In this document: positions 36,401-46,560 of the stretch, piece by piece | Numbering within the stretch: the first letter of the stretch is position 1 | Layout: the number at the start of each line of letters is the position of its first letter | Assembly: GCA_023238725.1 (NCBI GenBank) | Contig: CM041548.1 | Location: forward strand, 16,203,752 to 16,267,751 | DNA: 64,000 nt | Source of the DNA: Scortum barcoo | Lineage: Eukaryota > Chordata > Actinopteri > Centrarchiformes > Terapontidae | Direction of reading: 5' to 3' | The notes under the pieces: generated by a model | What the model was told of the DNA's origin: nothing | What the model saw: only the letters and a program-made list of their open reading frames with translations | Databases searched by the model: none | Translations under genes and position numbers: made by a program

Positions 36401-38234
36401 AAATTGGAATTTTATTTGTTGTCTTACTCTGAGGATTTATTGATTCGTTGCGAGATAAACTGTCTTTGGAAATTCTTGACCCCCAGTTTCCAGAGTATTT
36501 CCTCCACGCCAGTGCTTTGAAATCTTGCCCTGCGTAAACTCAACTGGTAAATTGCCTTTGACAAGCACTCTGGATTTTGTTGTGTAAGAGAGCTGACACA
36601 AAGCCAGAGCTGCGTTGGTGAGATACTTTAAGCCCCTTGACGCTGAGAGTAAAAATGCGATAATAATAAGTGTTTCTCTTCAGCAAATCTCCCCCTTGGC
36701 CCCTCTATCAGCGGCACAGGATTCTTCAGTTGTTTGTGCTGCTTCAGTGCTATTTAAAGTTTGCAACCTGGAGTTTTAATTTAGAGCACACAGTGAATCC
36801 TTTCGAGAGGTGTTGTTGATGTGTGCGCTGTGGGGCACTGCCATCTGATCTGGTTTCTCTCGATGCAGCAGAGCTCTACTAGATGCGAATCTGCCTCAAA
36901 ATTTAAAATTTATTTAAAAAACAACCAAAGCTTACTAATTTGAAAAGGTCACAGGTTAATTTCTCCACATCTGTGTGTGTATGTGTGCGTGCAGAGGTGA
37001 AAGAGTACGAACCACCCTTTGGGAACCTGAGGGAACACCCGTGTGTGGAGAGTATGAAGGACAGCGTTCTCCGAGACAGAGGAAGACCTGAAATCCCCAA
37101 CAGCTGGATCAACCACACAGTAAGAGGCGCCACACCCACTCTTTGCTCTCCTATTTTTTTTTTGGCAACCATACTATGATCTAATGCGTTTTGAATAATT
37201 TGTCAGTTTTTAGCTGTGTCTACTTGTAGCTATGGGTGCCAATTAGCTGTTGAGGTAACCTGATTTACAGCACATTAATGGTGTTAATATGCAATGTCAC
37301 CTATAAATATACAAAGAAATAAATAACTGACCCAACCCGTTTAAACCAGACTGCTTCAGGAAATATGGAACAAAACGTCCGCTTCGCGTATTCCAAAATT
37401 AGGCAAATTAGACTGAAAAAAAAATTACGAAAATAGCAGCAGTTTTTGAGTCACAGTTCTTACAACAACACAGTCATTCTGTCATTACAGTATTAAGTAT
37501 TATTGTCTCTGTTTCAGTGGATGTAATGAATAAAGCCACGCGTATGTGCAAACACAGGCTGAAAAGTCCAGAACAGCTGTCTCTAAAGTAGACAATTTAC
37601 TGAGTGTTTTATAGTTATTTAGTTCTGCTCTTAAAGCGTAGCCGCAATGAAACAAATAAAAGTTTTATTTCTCAAGTTCACTTGTTAGCTCTTTTGATTT
37701 CTCTCTCATTCTCTGTGAAAGCCTTCAGCTTGTTCAAACATAATCTCTCACTCCACTTCTTTGAAAAGCTGAATATTATAATCTTTAATACTTGCAGGAC
37801 TGGTATATCAGACTGCATTATGTTTAGCTAGGTGTACCTAAAAAATGTTTTTTAATACTGCTGTATTCTGTTCTATTCATGTAACTCCCTCATTTTTTGT
37901 TCTCATTCACTGGTACACACAGATTGACATACACATAAACACACATGAACATTCATAGCTTCAGCTTGAGGCGATGATGTGCCATCTCAGTCAGACTTGC
38001 CCCAGGTCAGTATTGTTGACTGATTATATTTGTGCTCCACCGCTCCCCCTGCAGGGCATCCAGATGGTGTGCGCCTCCATCGAGGAGTGCTGGGACCACG
38101 ACCCGGAGGCCCGTCTGACAGCCCAGTGTGTTGCCGAGCGCTTCTACGACATGGAATACCTGGACAAGCTGTCAGACAGCTCCGACTCGGAGGAGAAGAT
38201 CCCTGAAGAAATCTTTGTGGTGGATGAGAAGTAG
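21345..38234 (+). CDS. tgfbr2: TGF-beta receptor type II, complete coding region in 7 exons
   Basis: This gene encodes the plasma-membrane serine/threonine kinase that binds TGF-beta and phosphorylates the type I receptor, which then signals through SMAD2/3. Joining 21345-21420, 24159-24303, 25052-25242, 28602-29377, 30296-30437, 36995-37119 and 38055-38234 gives 1635 nt, or 544 residues plus TAG; human is 567. In order there is a signal peptide (about 1-20), an ectodomain with all 12 family cysteines (37-129, ending CACSEDECN), a membrane segment (about 143-165), and a kinase with GKGRFAEV at 227-234, the VAIK lysine K257, HRD D357 and DFG D375. The kinase continues through TARYMAPE, CNAIGEV and WDHDPEARLTAQC. 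The C-terminus is acidic. All introns are GT-AG and phases match. Teleosts can carry two copies (a and b); I cannot tell which this is. The family call is firm. The least certain junction is the exon 4 acceptor. Confidence 0.96.
21421..24158 (+). other. tgfbr2 intron 1
   Basis: A 2738-base phase 1 intron, GTGAGT to TAG. Most is unique sequence. A stretch at about 21960-22100 (TGACAATTACTAGCATTC and nearby TAATATAATTA) is rich in homeodomain-type TAAT cores and may be an enhancer. There is a short CA run near 23396-23411 and an AT-rich stretch at 23915-23960. I see no alternative exon. Confidence 0.85.
24159..24303 (+). CDS. tgfbr2: tgfbr2 coding exon 2 (ectodomain, N-terminal half)
   Basis: Encodes residues 26-73 plus two bases of W74, with seven cysteines (LCRFC, NC, SC, EC, IC, VC) in the spacing of the three-finger TGF-beta type II receptor ectodomain. 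L36, F39, D41, I59, T60 and I62 match residues that contact ligand in the human TGF-beta3 complex. Sequons are NCT at 46-48 and NIT at 58-60. The 3' splice site is a TAGCAG doublet (24156-24161): starting at 24159 or 24162 keeps the same frame and differs by one alanine. I give the upstream choice. The donor is GTAAGA at 24304. Confidence 0.95.
24304..25051 (+). other. tgfbr2 intron 2
   Basis: A 748-base intron, GTAAGA to CCAAG, interrupting the W74 codon (phase 2). I see no repeats or other features in it. Confidence 0.9.
25052..25242 (+). CDS. tgfbr2: tgfbr2 coding exon 3 (ectodomain, C-terminal half)
   Basis: The first base completes W74, followed by RKKDDNVTFDTFCHNP and onwards to FFICACSEDECNDHIFFNS (residues 75-137). 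This supplies the last five ectodomain cysteines, including the closing cluster CxCxxxxCN typical of the receptor family. N80-V-T is a sequon matching the human NIT at the same place. The acceptor is CCAAG at 25051 and the donor GTAAGT at 25243, leaving phase 1. Reading through the donor adds a 24-codon tail rich in leucine that ends at TAG 25314-25316. Confidence 0.96.
26258..26271. promoter_or_regulatory. RFX-like palindrome in tgfbr2 intron 3
   Basis: GTTCCCATGGCAAC is one base from an ideal X-box palindrome (C in place of the purine at position 4). It is in unique sequence 200 bases before the MITE-like element. Confidence 0.35.
26475..26937. mobile_element. Non-autonomous MITE-like repeat, full-length copy
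   Basis: The ends are imperfect inverted repeats of about 35 bases: the left end reads like TTTGCTGAGAGGTAACTGAA, and the reverse complement of the right end reads like TTATTGAGAGTAAGATGAG. The body includes TACCACTCTC, a run like GTAGCTTAGCCTAGCAAAAAG and CCAGCACCTCTAAAACTCAC. From memory this is a very common teleost element. It has no coding capacity. The superfamily is not assigned. Confidence 0.7.
28541..28601 (+). promoter_or_regulatory. Competing tandem 3' splice sites of tgfbr2 exon 4
   Basis: Two acceptors lie 51 bases apart. The upstream one (28541-28550) has a run of T then CAG. The downstream one (28599-28601) follows a shorter, less uniform pyrimidine tract. Because 51 is a multiple of three, both keep phase, but the upstream one reads Leu-Thr-stop. 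Only the downstream site gives a membrane receptor. Confidence 0.6.
28602..29377 (+). CDS. tgfbr2: tgfbr2 coding exon 4 (transmembrane, juxtamembrane, kinase N-lobe to DFG)
   Basis: Encodes the membrane segment (VVAVILVSLVPLLVMAVF and onward, about 143-165), the stop-transfer YCYRVYRQRQ, the juxtamembrane NHNTELLPIELD, and the kinase from the glycine loop GKGRFAEV (227) through VAIK (K257), HRDIKSSN (D357), CDFGLAL (D375) and ANSGQ. It is the large exon 4 of human TGFBR2. The CAG ending at 28601 was chosen as acceptor: it keeps phase 1, and its five residues before the membrane segment are close to the human exon. The stronger-looking acceptor ending at 28550 is also in phase but brings in a TAA at 28556-28558. 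The donor is CAG/GTAAGG at 29378. Confidence 0.93.
29378..30295 (+). other. tgfbr2 intron 4
   Basis: A 918-base phase 0 intron, GTAAGG to CTCAG, splitting the kinase between DFG and APE. It has a good pyrimidine tract before exon 5. Nothing else is recognised. Confidence 0.9.
30296..30437 (+). CDS. tgfbr2: tgfbr2 coding exon 5 (kinase activation segment)
   Basis: Encodes VGTARYMAPEVLESRINLENIESFKQADVYSMALVLWEIISRCNAIG, nearly identical to human. It contains the APE motif and the invariant Asp of ADVYSMALVLWE (subdomain IX). The acceptor is CTCAG at 30295 in phase 0, and the donor GTAAGA at 30438 leaves phase 1. The exon is 142 nt. Confidence 0.97.
30438..36994 (+). other. tgfbr2 intron 5
   Basis: A 6557-base phase 1 intron, the longest in this gene. 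It has a MITE-like copy at about 31105-31398, a G-rich stretch with a CTCF-like motif near 34087-34104, and homopolymer runs at 34739-34750 and 35770-35784. The rest is mostly unique and free of simple repeats, so it may hold enhancers. No exon is seen. Confidence 0.85.
31105..31398. mobile_element. Second, internally deleted copy of the same MITE-like repeat
   Basis: It shares a run of about 20 bases (GTAAGATGAGAGGATTGATA) with the reverse complement of the right end of the 26.5 kb copy, then TACCACTCTC and CTAGCCTGGCTCTGTCCAAAG. It ends with GTGGAACTATCCCTTTA, matching the terminal AACTATTCCTTTA of the other copy. The internal part is shorter. It lies in tgfbr2 intron 5. Confidence 0.65.
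36995..37119 (+). CDS. tgfbr2: tgfbr2 coding exon 6 (kinase C-lobe)
   Basis: Encodes EVKEYEPPFGNLREHPCVES and then MKDSVLRDRGRPEIPNSWINHT, matching the human C-lobe; the fish sequence lacks one residue of the human FGSKVREHP. The acceptor GCAG at 36994 follows a GT-rich tract, and the donor GTAAGA at 37120 leaves phase 0. The last codon is ACA (Thr), where human has Gln. Confidence 0.97.
37120..38054 (+). other. tgfbr2 intron 6
   Basis: A 935-base phase 0 intron, GTAAGA to CTGCAG. AT-rich, with no recognisable element. Confidence 0.9.
38055..38234 (+). CDS. tgfbr2: tgfbr2 coding exon 7 (kinase end and C-tail)
   Basis: Starts GIQMVCASIEECWDHDPEAR and then LTAQCVAERF, the end of the kinase fold with the subdomain XI arginine. 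It finishes with the acidic tail SDSSDSEEKIPEEIFVVDEK and TAG at 38232-38234. Human ends with a similar SEEKIPEDG stretch but a different last part. The acceptor is CTGCAG at 38054 in phase 0. The exon contributes 59 residues. Confidence 0.97.
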   Translation, partial: GIQMVCASIEECWDHDPEARLTAQCVAERFYDMEYLDKLSDSSDSEEKIPEEIFVVDEK

Positions 38235-38978
38235 AGCTCAGCAGAAACGCTGCCCCCGCCAGGGCGGCAGAGGAATCGCAGCCAAGCAGCTGGGAGAGAG
38301 AAGAATTTCAGTGGATCCATCGTTTGCTAAGGACTCGTCAGAAATGCGTGACGGGGGAGCAAACTGGAAAATCATGCAGATGAAAGAGAGCTGATACCAG
38401 AGGCGGTCTTCCATGTACAGATCAGGACCAACATGATAAACAGCAGTGACCGACTTGATTTGTTTTCCTCTACATGCTTCAGAGACCAGATCAGGTCGTA
38501 AACAAACAGGGAAATTGCATTTTAAAGCTTTTTTAACCAAACACTATTTGCACTTTACCAATATCTATGCACACCAAATGATATATACTCAGTGTCTTTT
38601 TTGTTCTGACAGTGCGTTACAGGTATATAAAACAGGAAATAAAGGGACAACACCTATTTTGAAAAGGGCTAAAAGGGAGCAGTGTAAAGTGTTAAGGCAA
38701 TTAATAACACTAATATCTCCCTTATGTTTTAATTTGACAGCATACTTAAACATTTTCCTTGGTGGCCTTGGCTATATTGTCAATGGGAGTGGATGACTCA
38801 AGGTGCAAGTATAACTTCTTGTGGTATGAAACTACCGACAGCAAAACAAAAAAAAAAGAAAAGAAAACCCATCCAAGGCAGTAATCTGCAGGGAAAGCTG
38901 ATATCATATCTCAGAAACTATGAATTGTAAAATAAAGATGGCGAAATCAGCCTGAGAGGAAAAAGGGGACAGATATAT

Positions 38979-39041
<63 letters not shown>

Positions 39042-39263
39042 TACTCAGAGGATCCAAAAAGGTCTGTTTGATCAGACAAAGAGAATAAAGGGAATAGAGA
39101 TGTGTATAAAGGACTTTAAACTGGAGGTTCCAGCTACCTATATGCTATGAGAGGTGTACTTGTTTGCAGACATTTTCTTACATAAAAGGGAACTCTGATC
39201 CAGTGGTCAGAAAAGATTTATATCAAAGCCATTTTTATATAAAAGTGTAAAGCCATAATTAAA
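38235..39263 (+). other. tgfbr2: Presumed tgfbr2 3' UTR with alternative poly(A) signals
   Basis: After the stop there is about 1 kb of AT-rich sequence with no further coding signal. AATAAA occurs at 38638-38643, 38931-38936 and 39084-39089, and ATTAAA at 39258-39263. A long TG repeat separates the second and third signals, so proximal and distal 3' ends would differ in a UG-rich RNA tract. The end actually used is not visible in the sequence. Confidence 0.6.
38983..39035. repeat. (TG)n microsatellite in the distal tgfbr2 3' UTR
   Basis: 53 bases of uninterrupted TG. On the sense strand it gives a UG repeat, a class bound by CELF and TDP-43 type proteins. It is present only if a distal poly(A) signal is used. 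Confidence 0.95.
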
Positions 39264-39619
39264 AGTATTACAGTACTCAGTGTGTCTAATTGGTGTTTTT
39301 GATGCTCCCTGCTTTATACTTTGACCTTTGCTTGATTATTTCTCTAAGGTTGTTATGTGATATGATTGACAGTAATATATTGTGAACCACTTTAATCCAA
39401 AGTCTGAACTGCTTTACAGCCCAAACCACATTATTATCTATTAATAACACTCATTATAACACTCAATCAGTGAATAATGTTTCTGATCCTACTGAGAATC
39501 AACAGCTCTGTGCAGCTTTTAGCAGTTTTCAGCTCACTGTTTTGGTTCACCAGACCTTATGCTCCAGTCTCTCAGTGATCCCAGCCATATGTAAAACTGT
39601 GGGCATCCTCCCCCAGCAC

Positions 39620-39995
39620 ATGCCCAATTAACTTATTCTCATACAAGTAAAGCTCCTACAGTACACTAAATGTTAAGTAAAAGTACAGATCAGTAGAGCC
39701 CCTGTTCAGTACTCCTACTACAGAAAGAGGCCCCTGTGAGTGATAAATTATGTTATAAAATTGTTATAGTGATGCATCAGTATGTAAATATTTACAGCTG
39801 TTAAAGGTAGAGTTAGTTTTAATTACTTTTTATACAGGTAAGGAATTAAGTCTAGTGGTTTCCAATTCTCCAAAGGGTCATGACTTAAATCTGAGGGGTC
39901 ATGAGATCATGAACTGGGGAGAGATATGCCACCACCAACTAATAGAGCAAAACAAAGTTAAAACACCAGTAAACATTGGACTTGATCTTATTTTT
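39620..39995. repeat. Composite diverged teleost repeat
   Basis: AAGTAAAAGTACAGATCAGT, AAAGAGGCCCCTGTGAGTG, TAAAGGTAGAGTTAGTTTTAATTAC, then AAAGGGTCATGACTTAAATC and GAGGGGTCATGAGATCATGA. These phrases occur in this order in a repeat I know from many percomorph genomes. It starts just after the tgfbr2 3' end and runs into a TA microsatellite. Confidence 0.55.
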
Positions 39996-40032
39996 TCCTT
40001 CTTTAATGGAGAACTTCTATTTAACAACAATA

Positions 40033-40040
<8 letters not shown>

Positions 40041-40093
<53 letters not shown>
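40041..40093. repeat. (TA)n microsatellite
   Basis: 53 bases of TA, preceded by a short TG run (40033-40040). It is inside or at the edge of the 39.6 kb repeat. Confidence 0.97.
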
Positions 40094-40095
<2 letters not shown>

Positions 40096-40583
40096 CAATT
40101 ATATTATGATACCTTGGAAAGTCCACATTTTAATAGGCCCTATGAACTCAAAATATGCTTTAAGTATGAACAGATATAATGTAATTTATCACCAGAGAAC
40201 CCAGCTCCTGCAGGATGACAAGCTCACTAAAATCATGATCGTGCTCGCCCATCAGACTTGGAGCAGAGAGTTTATGTTCCAGTCACCGGCACACTGTGAC
40301 TCAAACTTAAATCATATCAGTGCGAGTTGTGCATGGCGTGCCCACATGCATCATTCTGGCGTATTCCATCATGCGTGCTGTACACACAACACATTTGCAT
40401 GCTCGTGTTAGCATACGTTCACTCATTCATGCACAGGGGGAGAAAAAAAAACTTCCCCCTTCATTCATGATCACGCTGAAGGCCGACAAGAAGCTTCAAC
40501 TTTTGGATGTCTTCCAAATTATGACATCTCTCAGACTGTGTTGTCACACTTCTCAATGGTGGCGATTTGCAACTGACTGAGAG

Positions 40584-40585
<2 letters not shown>

Positions 40586-40625
<40 letters not shown>
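40586..40625. repeat. (TG)n microsatellite
   Basis: 40 bases of uninterrupted TG in the tgfbr2-stt3b spacer. Confidence 0.97.
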
Positions 40626-40626
<1 letters not shown>

Positions 40627-40993
40627 AAGAGGTTCGGCAGGTTCAGCAGGTTCACACACTGTTTGGCAGTGAGTGTGTCTGCAGTGCAATGATGCTGACA
40701 GACCTTTCATCCTGAGCCCACAGCTGACTCACACCACAGGAACGTGTCTCTGTCTGTGGCGCTCTGCCTACCTGTCCATGTTTTTCTGCTTGTCTGTCTG
40801 ACTCTATCTTGCAGGCAGCTGTTTTTAATTCAGAATCATTTTTACGGTGCTGCTAAAAAAAAAAAAAAAAACTCCACAAGGCAAAAACTGTCTACATAGA
40901 CTAAACTATGGATCACCTTACAGCAGGATGAGACCCCACAGGGAGAGAGAGAATACTGCACTGTGCATGTGCGTGTGGTTATGTCAGCACGTC

Positions 40994-41340
40994 CGTGTTA
41001 TATGTGATTAAACTCCCTTCTGTCGAGCCGTGCGAGAGCTTCTGCCCCCAACACTAATTCTGTTACATCAGAATCGCCTTTCTTTCATTCAGAACACATG
41101 AACCGAGGCTGCAGTTGTGAAGCGGCGCCGCTGAAAATGCATGAAGTGTTAAACAAACACACTTGGGAGCAGCCGGAAAGCAATTTATCTGCTACAGTGG
41201 GCCAAGTTGTCGTCTTGCAGGAAGATTTCCATTGCCCTCCCTACATTTTACATGCTCTATTTACATAAACTATGCCACAGGCCCTCTCGGTGTGGGCTGC
41301 ACTACAGATAAATTGGACACCGCCTTGGGATATACATGCT
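40994..41340. promoter_or_regulatory. Possible conserved non-coding block, intergenic
   Basis: About 350 bases of unique, well-mixed sequence with TTTACATAAACTATG, ATGCATGAAGTG and several ATAAAT/TTTAT cores. It has no coding potential. The call rests on composition only. Confidence 0.25.
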
Positions 41341-42127
41341 GATGATAAATGATTTATAATTTTACATCATAAATGGATTACCACAGGGGTGTCAAAAGTA
41401 ACAAAAGTAACAATCCTCCTCATTTTTCACAATCAAATAATGTAATGCCAATTTTTCCTGCACTAAAGTAGTCAAGTTTGCAAAAGGGACACATAATTAA
41501 GAAAGTGAGTGACTCTAAATGCCTGCTGAAGCTCTTGTTTTTGTACTGCACTGACATAGATTTGATTGTGTAAAAGGATAATGTGTTCCTTCAATAACAA
41601 AATCAAATAACTTCCTTTTTTTCCCACAGGATCTGCAGAGCCAGATCACTGAGGAAAGGTCCAAAAAGCAAAGTGCAGTTTGCTTAACAGTGTGGGACAA
41701 GTGGAAAGCAATTAAACATGAATCCTGGAGCATACGCCGCAGAGTCAGTCAACAATAATCCTGTTACGTTTAATCCTGTTATGCCAGTTTATGTTGCTGC
41801 ACCTTGCAAATGAATTCACTCAGTTTCAGATCCAGCAATTGTAGTCACTAAAAAAAAAAAAAAGAGGGGACAGATAAATGATTTTGTGTGCTGTGCCTTT
41901 CAGTTTTCTGGGTTTGTTTGTTTGTTTTTTAAACTTTTGTTCAGTCTGCTCAGCATTAATGATATCCTCAGTCTGCTGGTACAAATCCTCCTGCCTGTGA
42001 TACAAATTCTTTTTTTTTTTTTTTTCTTAAATTAAGGCAACATGGGAGCTTGTGCACACTTATTTACTTCACCGGCAGCAACACCACAGAGGAGTGCAGC
42101 CCTGAACGCCTGCGTTTTGTCGTTTAT

Positions 42128-42141
42128 CCAGTAGAGGGCGT
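42128..42141 (+). promoter_or_regulatory. CTCF-type motif between tgfbr2 and stt3b
   Basis: CCAGTAGAGGGCGT matches 13 of 14 positions of the vertebrate CTCF core CCASYAGRKGGCRS. It is in unique sequence, a reasonable place for an insulator between the two genes. Confidence 0.5.
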
Positions 42142-42229
42142 AGTGGCTCCACTGGATGCTCCGCACAAAGGCGTCGTTTGTGGGTTCAAATGCAGGGATC
42201 CAAAACTTTGCAAATTTCCCTCCCTCTCT

Positions 42230-43290
42230 CTTTCGCTTCTACCTCCTCGCAGCGCTTCCCATCACTCGCCTGTCACAGCGCATCAGGGAGCGCGGCCTCC
42301 GTGTTGGTCCTGGTTGGACTCCGTACCATGATGCGCCTGTTGAGATAAGAGCAGCAGGCAGCCGAGGCCCAGAGATGGAGAGTGTATTAGGGAGCCATTA
42401 CCCCTGCTCCCTTCAGACGTGTTTGTCTGATGGCGGTGGACTCGATAGCTCTTGATATTACTTTAATTTCCTTATGCCCGAATGAACTATTGCGTCATTA
42501 TTATCCCAGCAAGCGAGCTGCTCACAATAGGAAAAAAAGAAAAAAACCCCAGCCTATCAAGGGCAAACACAGCTGTGTCACAAATGGCAGCGTGTTTGAT
42601 CTGAAGGCGTTCACCTTGGGAGGATACATCAAGAGGGTTGTTTGCCTACATTTAACAAGAGCGGCGCTTGGCAGTTATATTGCGATTTCCCCTCCAACAA
42701 AAGCTGGAATGATTTGATCATTCGGGCCAACAAGGACGATGCCATTCCACTTAATTCCCCGCATCAATCACGCCCTCGTTGCATGTAGGGCGTTGATGAT
42801 GATTTGGGACTAATTTGGCTCAGTATATCCTTTAATCTGTGGTCCACATTAATTTGTCTGTTTAGAAATAATTTACTGATTGCTGTGCCGTTCCAGTTAA
42901 TGGTCCATGAAAGACTGCGGCGAGCCTGGTTTGACGGCGTTAATCTCCCGCCATCTCGGCCTGCAGCATTGTCACAGACCTGCCCTGGACTTCATACGCT
43001 GGCACTTTAGTAAACAATGTGCAGGGATGACTCACTCAAAAGGTCAACCAACGCCGTGGCAAGACATAAGAGGCAGCGATGAAAGGAATCAATAAAAATG
43101 CACGTCCCAAATGTTCAACTGGTGAAAATATGACAGGATGATGATGGCGATAATCCATCATCATCATTACAACACCACAATGCGGCTGCACAATGTATTT
43201 ATTGCACGAGCAGCGCATGTCAGCACGAAAGGTGGAGGAAGTGGAATTAATAACAACATTAATAAAGGCTGCATTTAACTGAGGTGAGCC
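42230..43290. promoter_or_regulatory. Possible conserved non-coding block, intergenic
   Basis: About 1 kb of unique sequence without simple repeats, dense in TAATT/ATTAA homeodomain-type cores (42455-42500, 42805-42900) and with an AP-1 site ATGACTCAC near 43027. It lies between the CTCF-type motif and stt3b. Conservation cannot be tested from one sequence. Confidence 0.3.
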
Positions 43291-45379
43291 AGTTCCCCGG
43301 CTCTGGTGTTTGTGCATACCCACTTGCTGACATGGCTTACTGGCACGCTTAATGGGATCAAGCCATCGTTAATGTTATTATTCACACCTGTGCTTTTCCT
43401 GCGTTGGCAACACAAAATGTCTGCCACGAGAAAAAAGGAGGCCCATTCCCCTCGCATCATGTTTCATCAAATGAGATTTCTCTTTCTTGCCGAGAGTCAC
43501 GCGAGAGGATTCTGTTTCCGTCTGCGAAGCTAAAAGCAGGAGAAGGTTAGGTTGTCTTAGCATTAGGACTGTAAGGAGAGAGAAAAATCAACATGTTAAC
43601 ATTGGCTGATTATGCATTCATTAAAAGAAAAGGCATTAAATGTGTGTGCTGCGCCCTTGTGTTGTACAATAGTGGCACTGTCAGAAATGACATCACCAGC
43701 ATGAAGCAACCTACATAAGGCTGGCTCTTTCTCCCTCTCTCTCTCTTCTCTCTCTCTCCACATCCCTGTGTCCATTTTCCCCTCCACCACCCCCTCCCCA
43801 TCCACCTCATCCCACCTCCCCCATATTCATTGGCGAGTCCAGCTGAGTTTAACTTTATTTCGGAGGCGTGTTCTGTCAGATGACCGATCGAGGGCAACCA
43901 GGAGGAGAATCGATTGGACACGGGCTGAGCACAGAGATGCATAGTCCTGACCAATGGGCCACTTGGTATTGAACCACCTTTACAAAAAAAAAGAAAAAAA
44001 AAGAACAGAGTTGGCCTTTAATTTAATGGTTGTACACATTATACAGAGGGGTTTTAAAACAAAAAGCACAAGCATGTTACCTTTTGTGCTAACGGTTGTT
44101 GTCTGTGAAATGAAAAAGAAATTCCAGAGGAGAGTGAGCGGTTAGAAGCCGTCCTGGAAGTCACTCCATTGTTTGTGTGCCACATATGTGACAGCAGTTT
44201 TCATTCACGCATGTAAGAACTTCCAAAGAGCTGGAGAGACTTGCTTTACCACCGCTGCAGAGTGCCGTCAGCGAGGTTGGCCCTCACATCTGCTACGCTT
44301 GTTGTGAATGCCGCCGCCGTAATTTTGCCACAGAAGCGTCAGGGCTGTCATTGAAGCAATATCACATAAATCTGATGTCTTTTGAGTTGAGACGGCCCAC
44401 GTTGGGCACTCAGGAAAGTGAAAGAGGGGTCATTTGTCAAGCAGAGGCAGCTGGGAAATTGGGAGACATACTTCAATTTTCAACATGTGAGTCATATTTT
44501 TCACCCCCCCCTGCAGGGATAATATCAGACCAAGTTCAACTGTGTTTCTACACACTACATTCTTCATTTCTGAATGGCAAGCCCCCTCAAAAGACATCAC
44601 GCAGAGGCTGCTTGAACCATACCAAAGCAAGGAGAACGTTGATAAGGCAGCTGCTATTCTGAAGAGGTAGAAATGCATGCCAACTTTTCAGAGACTGACA
44701 TTCTGCCTGCAGACAGTTGATATCTCTGTTGGGCTCAGGTTAGCTCTCTCCTCCTTATTTTTCCTCATCTCTCTCTCTCTTTCTCTCTCTCGCTTGTGCT
44801 CTATCAGTTGCAACTTTCTGAGAAACTTTTTATGCCGCATGCCAATAGGATCTGAAGCTTCACTGCAGGCACATTCAGCTGTTTCGATGGGTCACAATCA
44901 ATCTTGATGAATGCGGTGAACCGTGAGTGTTTACAGGCAATTTTTTCCTGCTCACATGTTTTTGAGAGTCGTTCTCAGAAAGAAATTATCTAAAAGTTCC
45001 TTATTTATGTTTAAGGCCTGCATTATGCAGATGTAAGAGGATTTTTTTTTCACTTCCATAATTGCATAATTATTATAGAACTTCATGGGATAATTATTGT
45101 GATTAAAAGCCTGATTAAATATTAAAACCGTAGATTCCACAAATGTGGTATTATTTGAAATTATGATTTCCAATAAAATAAAGATGCAAGGATTCAACTT
45201 TTATCAAACACAGTGATCAATTCTCCTTTATTTTTCTTTGAACTTGTAACAGATAGAGGCTTCCATTGACAAATTTATTTCATTAATTGCTTTGTTCACT
45301 TTGAGATGATGTGGTAGATGAAAGCATTTTTTGTAATCAAACAAGCAATGAAAGTACATTTCTAGTGAAAACTGTCATT

Positions 45380-46560
45380 GTGTCTGCAGCTCACAGCCTC
45401 TCAGGGAGAAATAACTTTTCATATGCTTTGGAAAATGACAGATGACTGCAATGAATGCAACAGCATCCCGAGGCAGATGCAGCCTTATAAATTGAGGAAA
45501 AAGCTCTCTGATCTCCGGGATGATAGATCACGCCACATTCTGTTGCAAAATATGGGAGCATATCGTACTATTTCGTATTCTATCACAACAAGCGATTTCC
45601 CTTAAATAAGGAGTCTGGGCTTCACTGTGCGCGGTGCATATGAATAGGTAAGTAATGCAGTGCTGGAAATAATCGGTGAATCACCCGTGACATTATTATG
45701 ATTAACCGTCCTATCATACAAGGTGAAACCCGGGGCCGGCCCACCTTCCATCAAAGTCAAGATTAAGATGTTGTGCAGTTGTTGAGCACCATCCCCACGA
45801 GCCGCCCGGGACTGAGTGGGTCATGTTCACATCCAGTAGATTTGACACCCTCTCTGTGCCCCATTGGCTGCTGGAGAAATGAGGCGTGCTCGGCGTGAAA
45901 TGGTGTGTCACTGATGAGGCCGCACGTGTAACCCCCGTGTGAAAGACCCCACATCATCAAGCAGAAGTTAACTCAAGTCATCACTCGCATTGATGTGGCA
46001 TTTCTTTCATCCTCTGACTCATCCTTTCACCCAAGGTGTCATTAAACACTGTTGCCATAGAGACCTGAACGCATGGCTTTCCAAATTGAATAAAGGATCC
46101 CTTTTATGGCACATGAAACTTGACCTTGAGCCAGTTGTTGTGATGCAATACAGCTTCTTGGAGAGTATTAAAGTATGCTGCCTTACTCTCTGCTGGCGAC
46201 AGGTAAATAAACAGTTGGACGCCGTTCCTCATTCGGATGCTAAGTGATTTTCTTTAAGTGCTCTCATTTCTGTTAATGATTGCGGTGCAGATGGGTGTGC
46301 GCAGTGGCAATCCCCAGGCACTGGCTAATCACCCCGTTACATTGGATCACACAGACATACTCCGTGGAGTCTTTAAAGCTTGCTACGCTCGCAATGAGGA
46401 AACATCCTGTTCTGCCATGCTTTTGATTGAATATGGAGAATGGACCCCCCAAGCCGCCCGCTCCTTCTGCCTCCACCTCCCCTTGTTAGGTTGTGCATGT
46501 AAATGATTCACAAGGCAATTAGAGGGGAGCCATGCCAAGCGAATTAAAGGACAATAAAAA
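45380..46560. promoter_or_regulatory. Possible conserved non-coding block, intergenic
   Basis: Unique sequence with a CACGTG E-box near 45924, an X-box-like GTTGCCATAGAGAC at 46051-46064 and AAGGACAATAAAAAC near 46548 (SOX-type). Open frames across it have no protein features. Confidence 0.3.
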
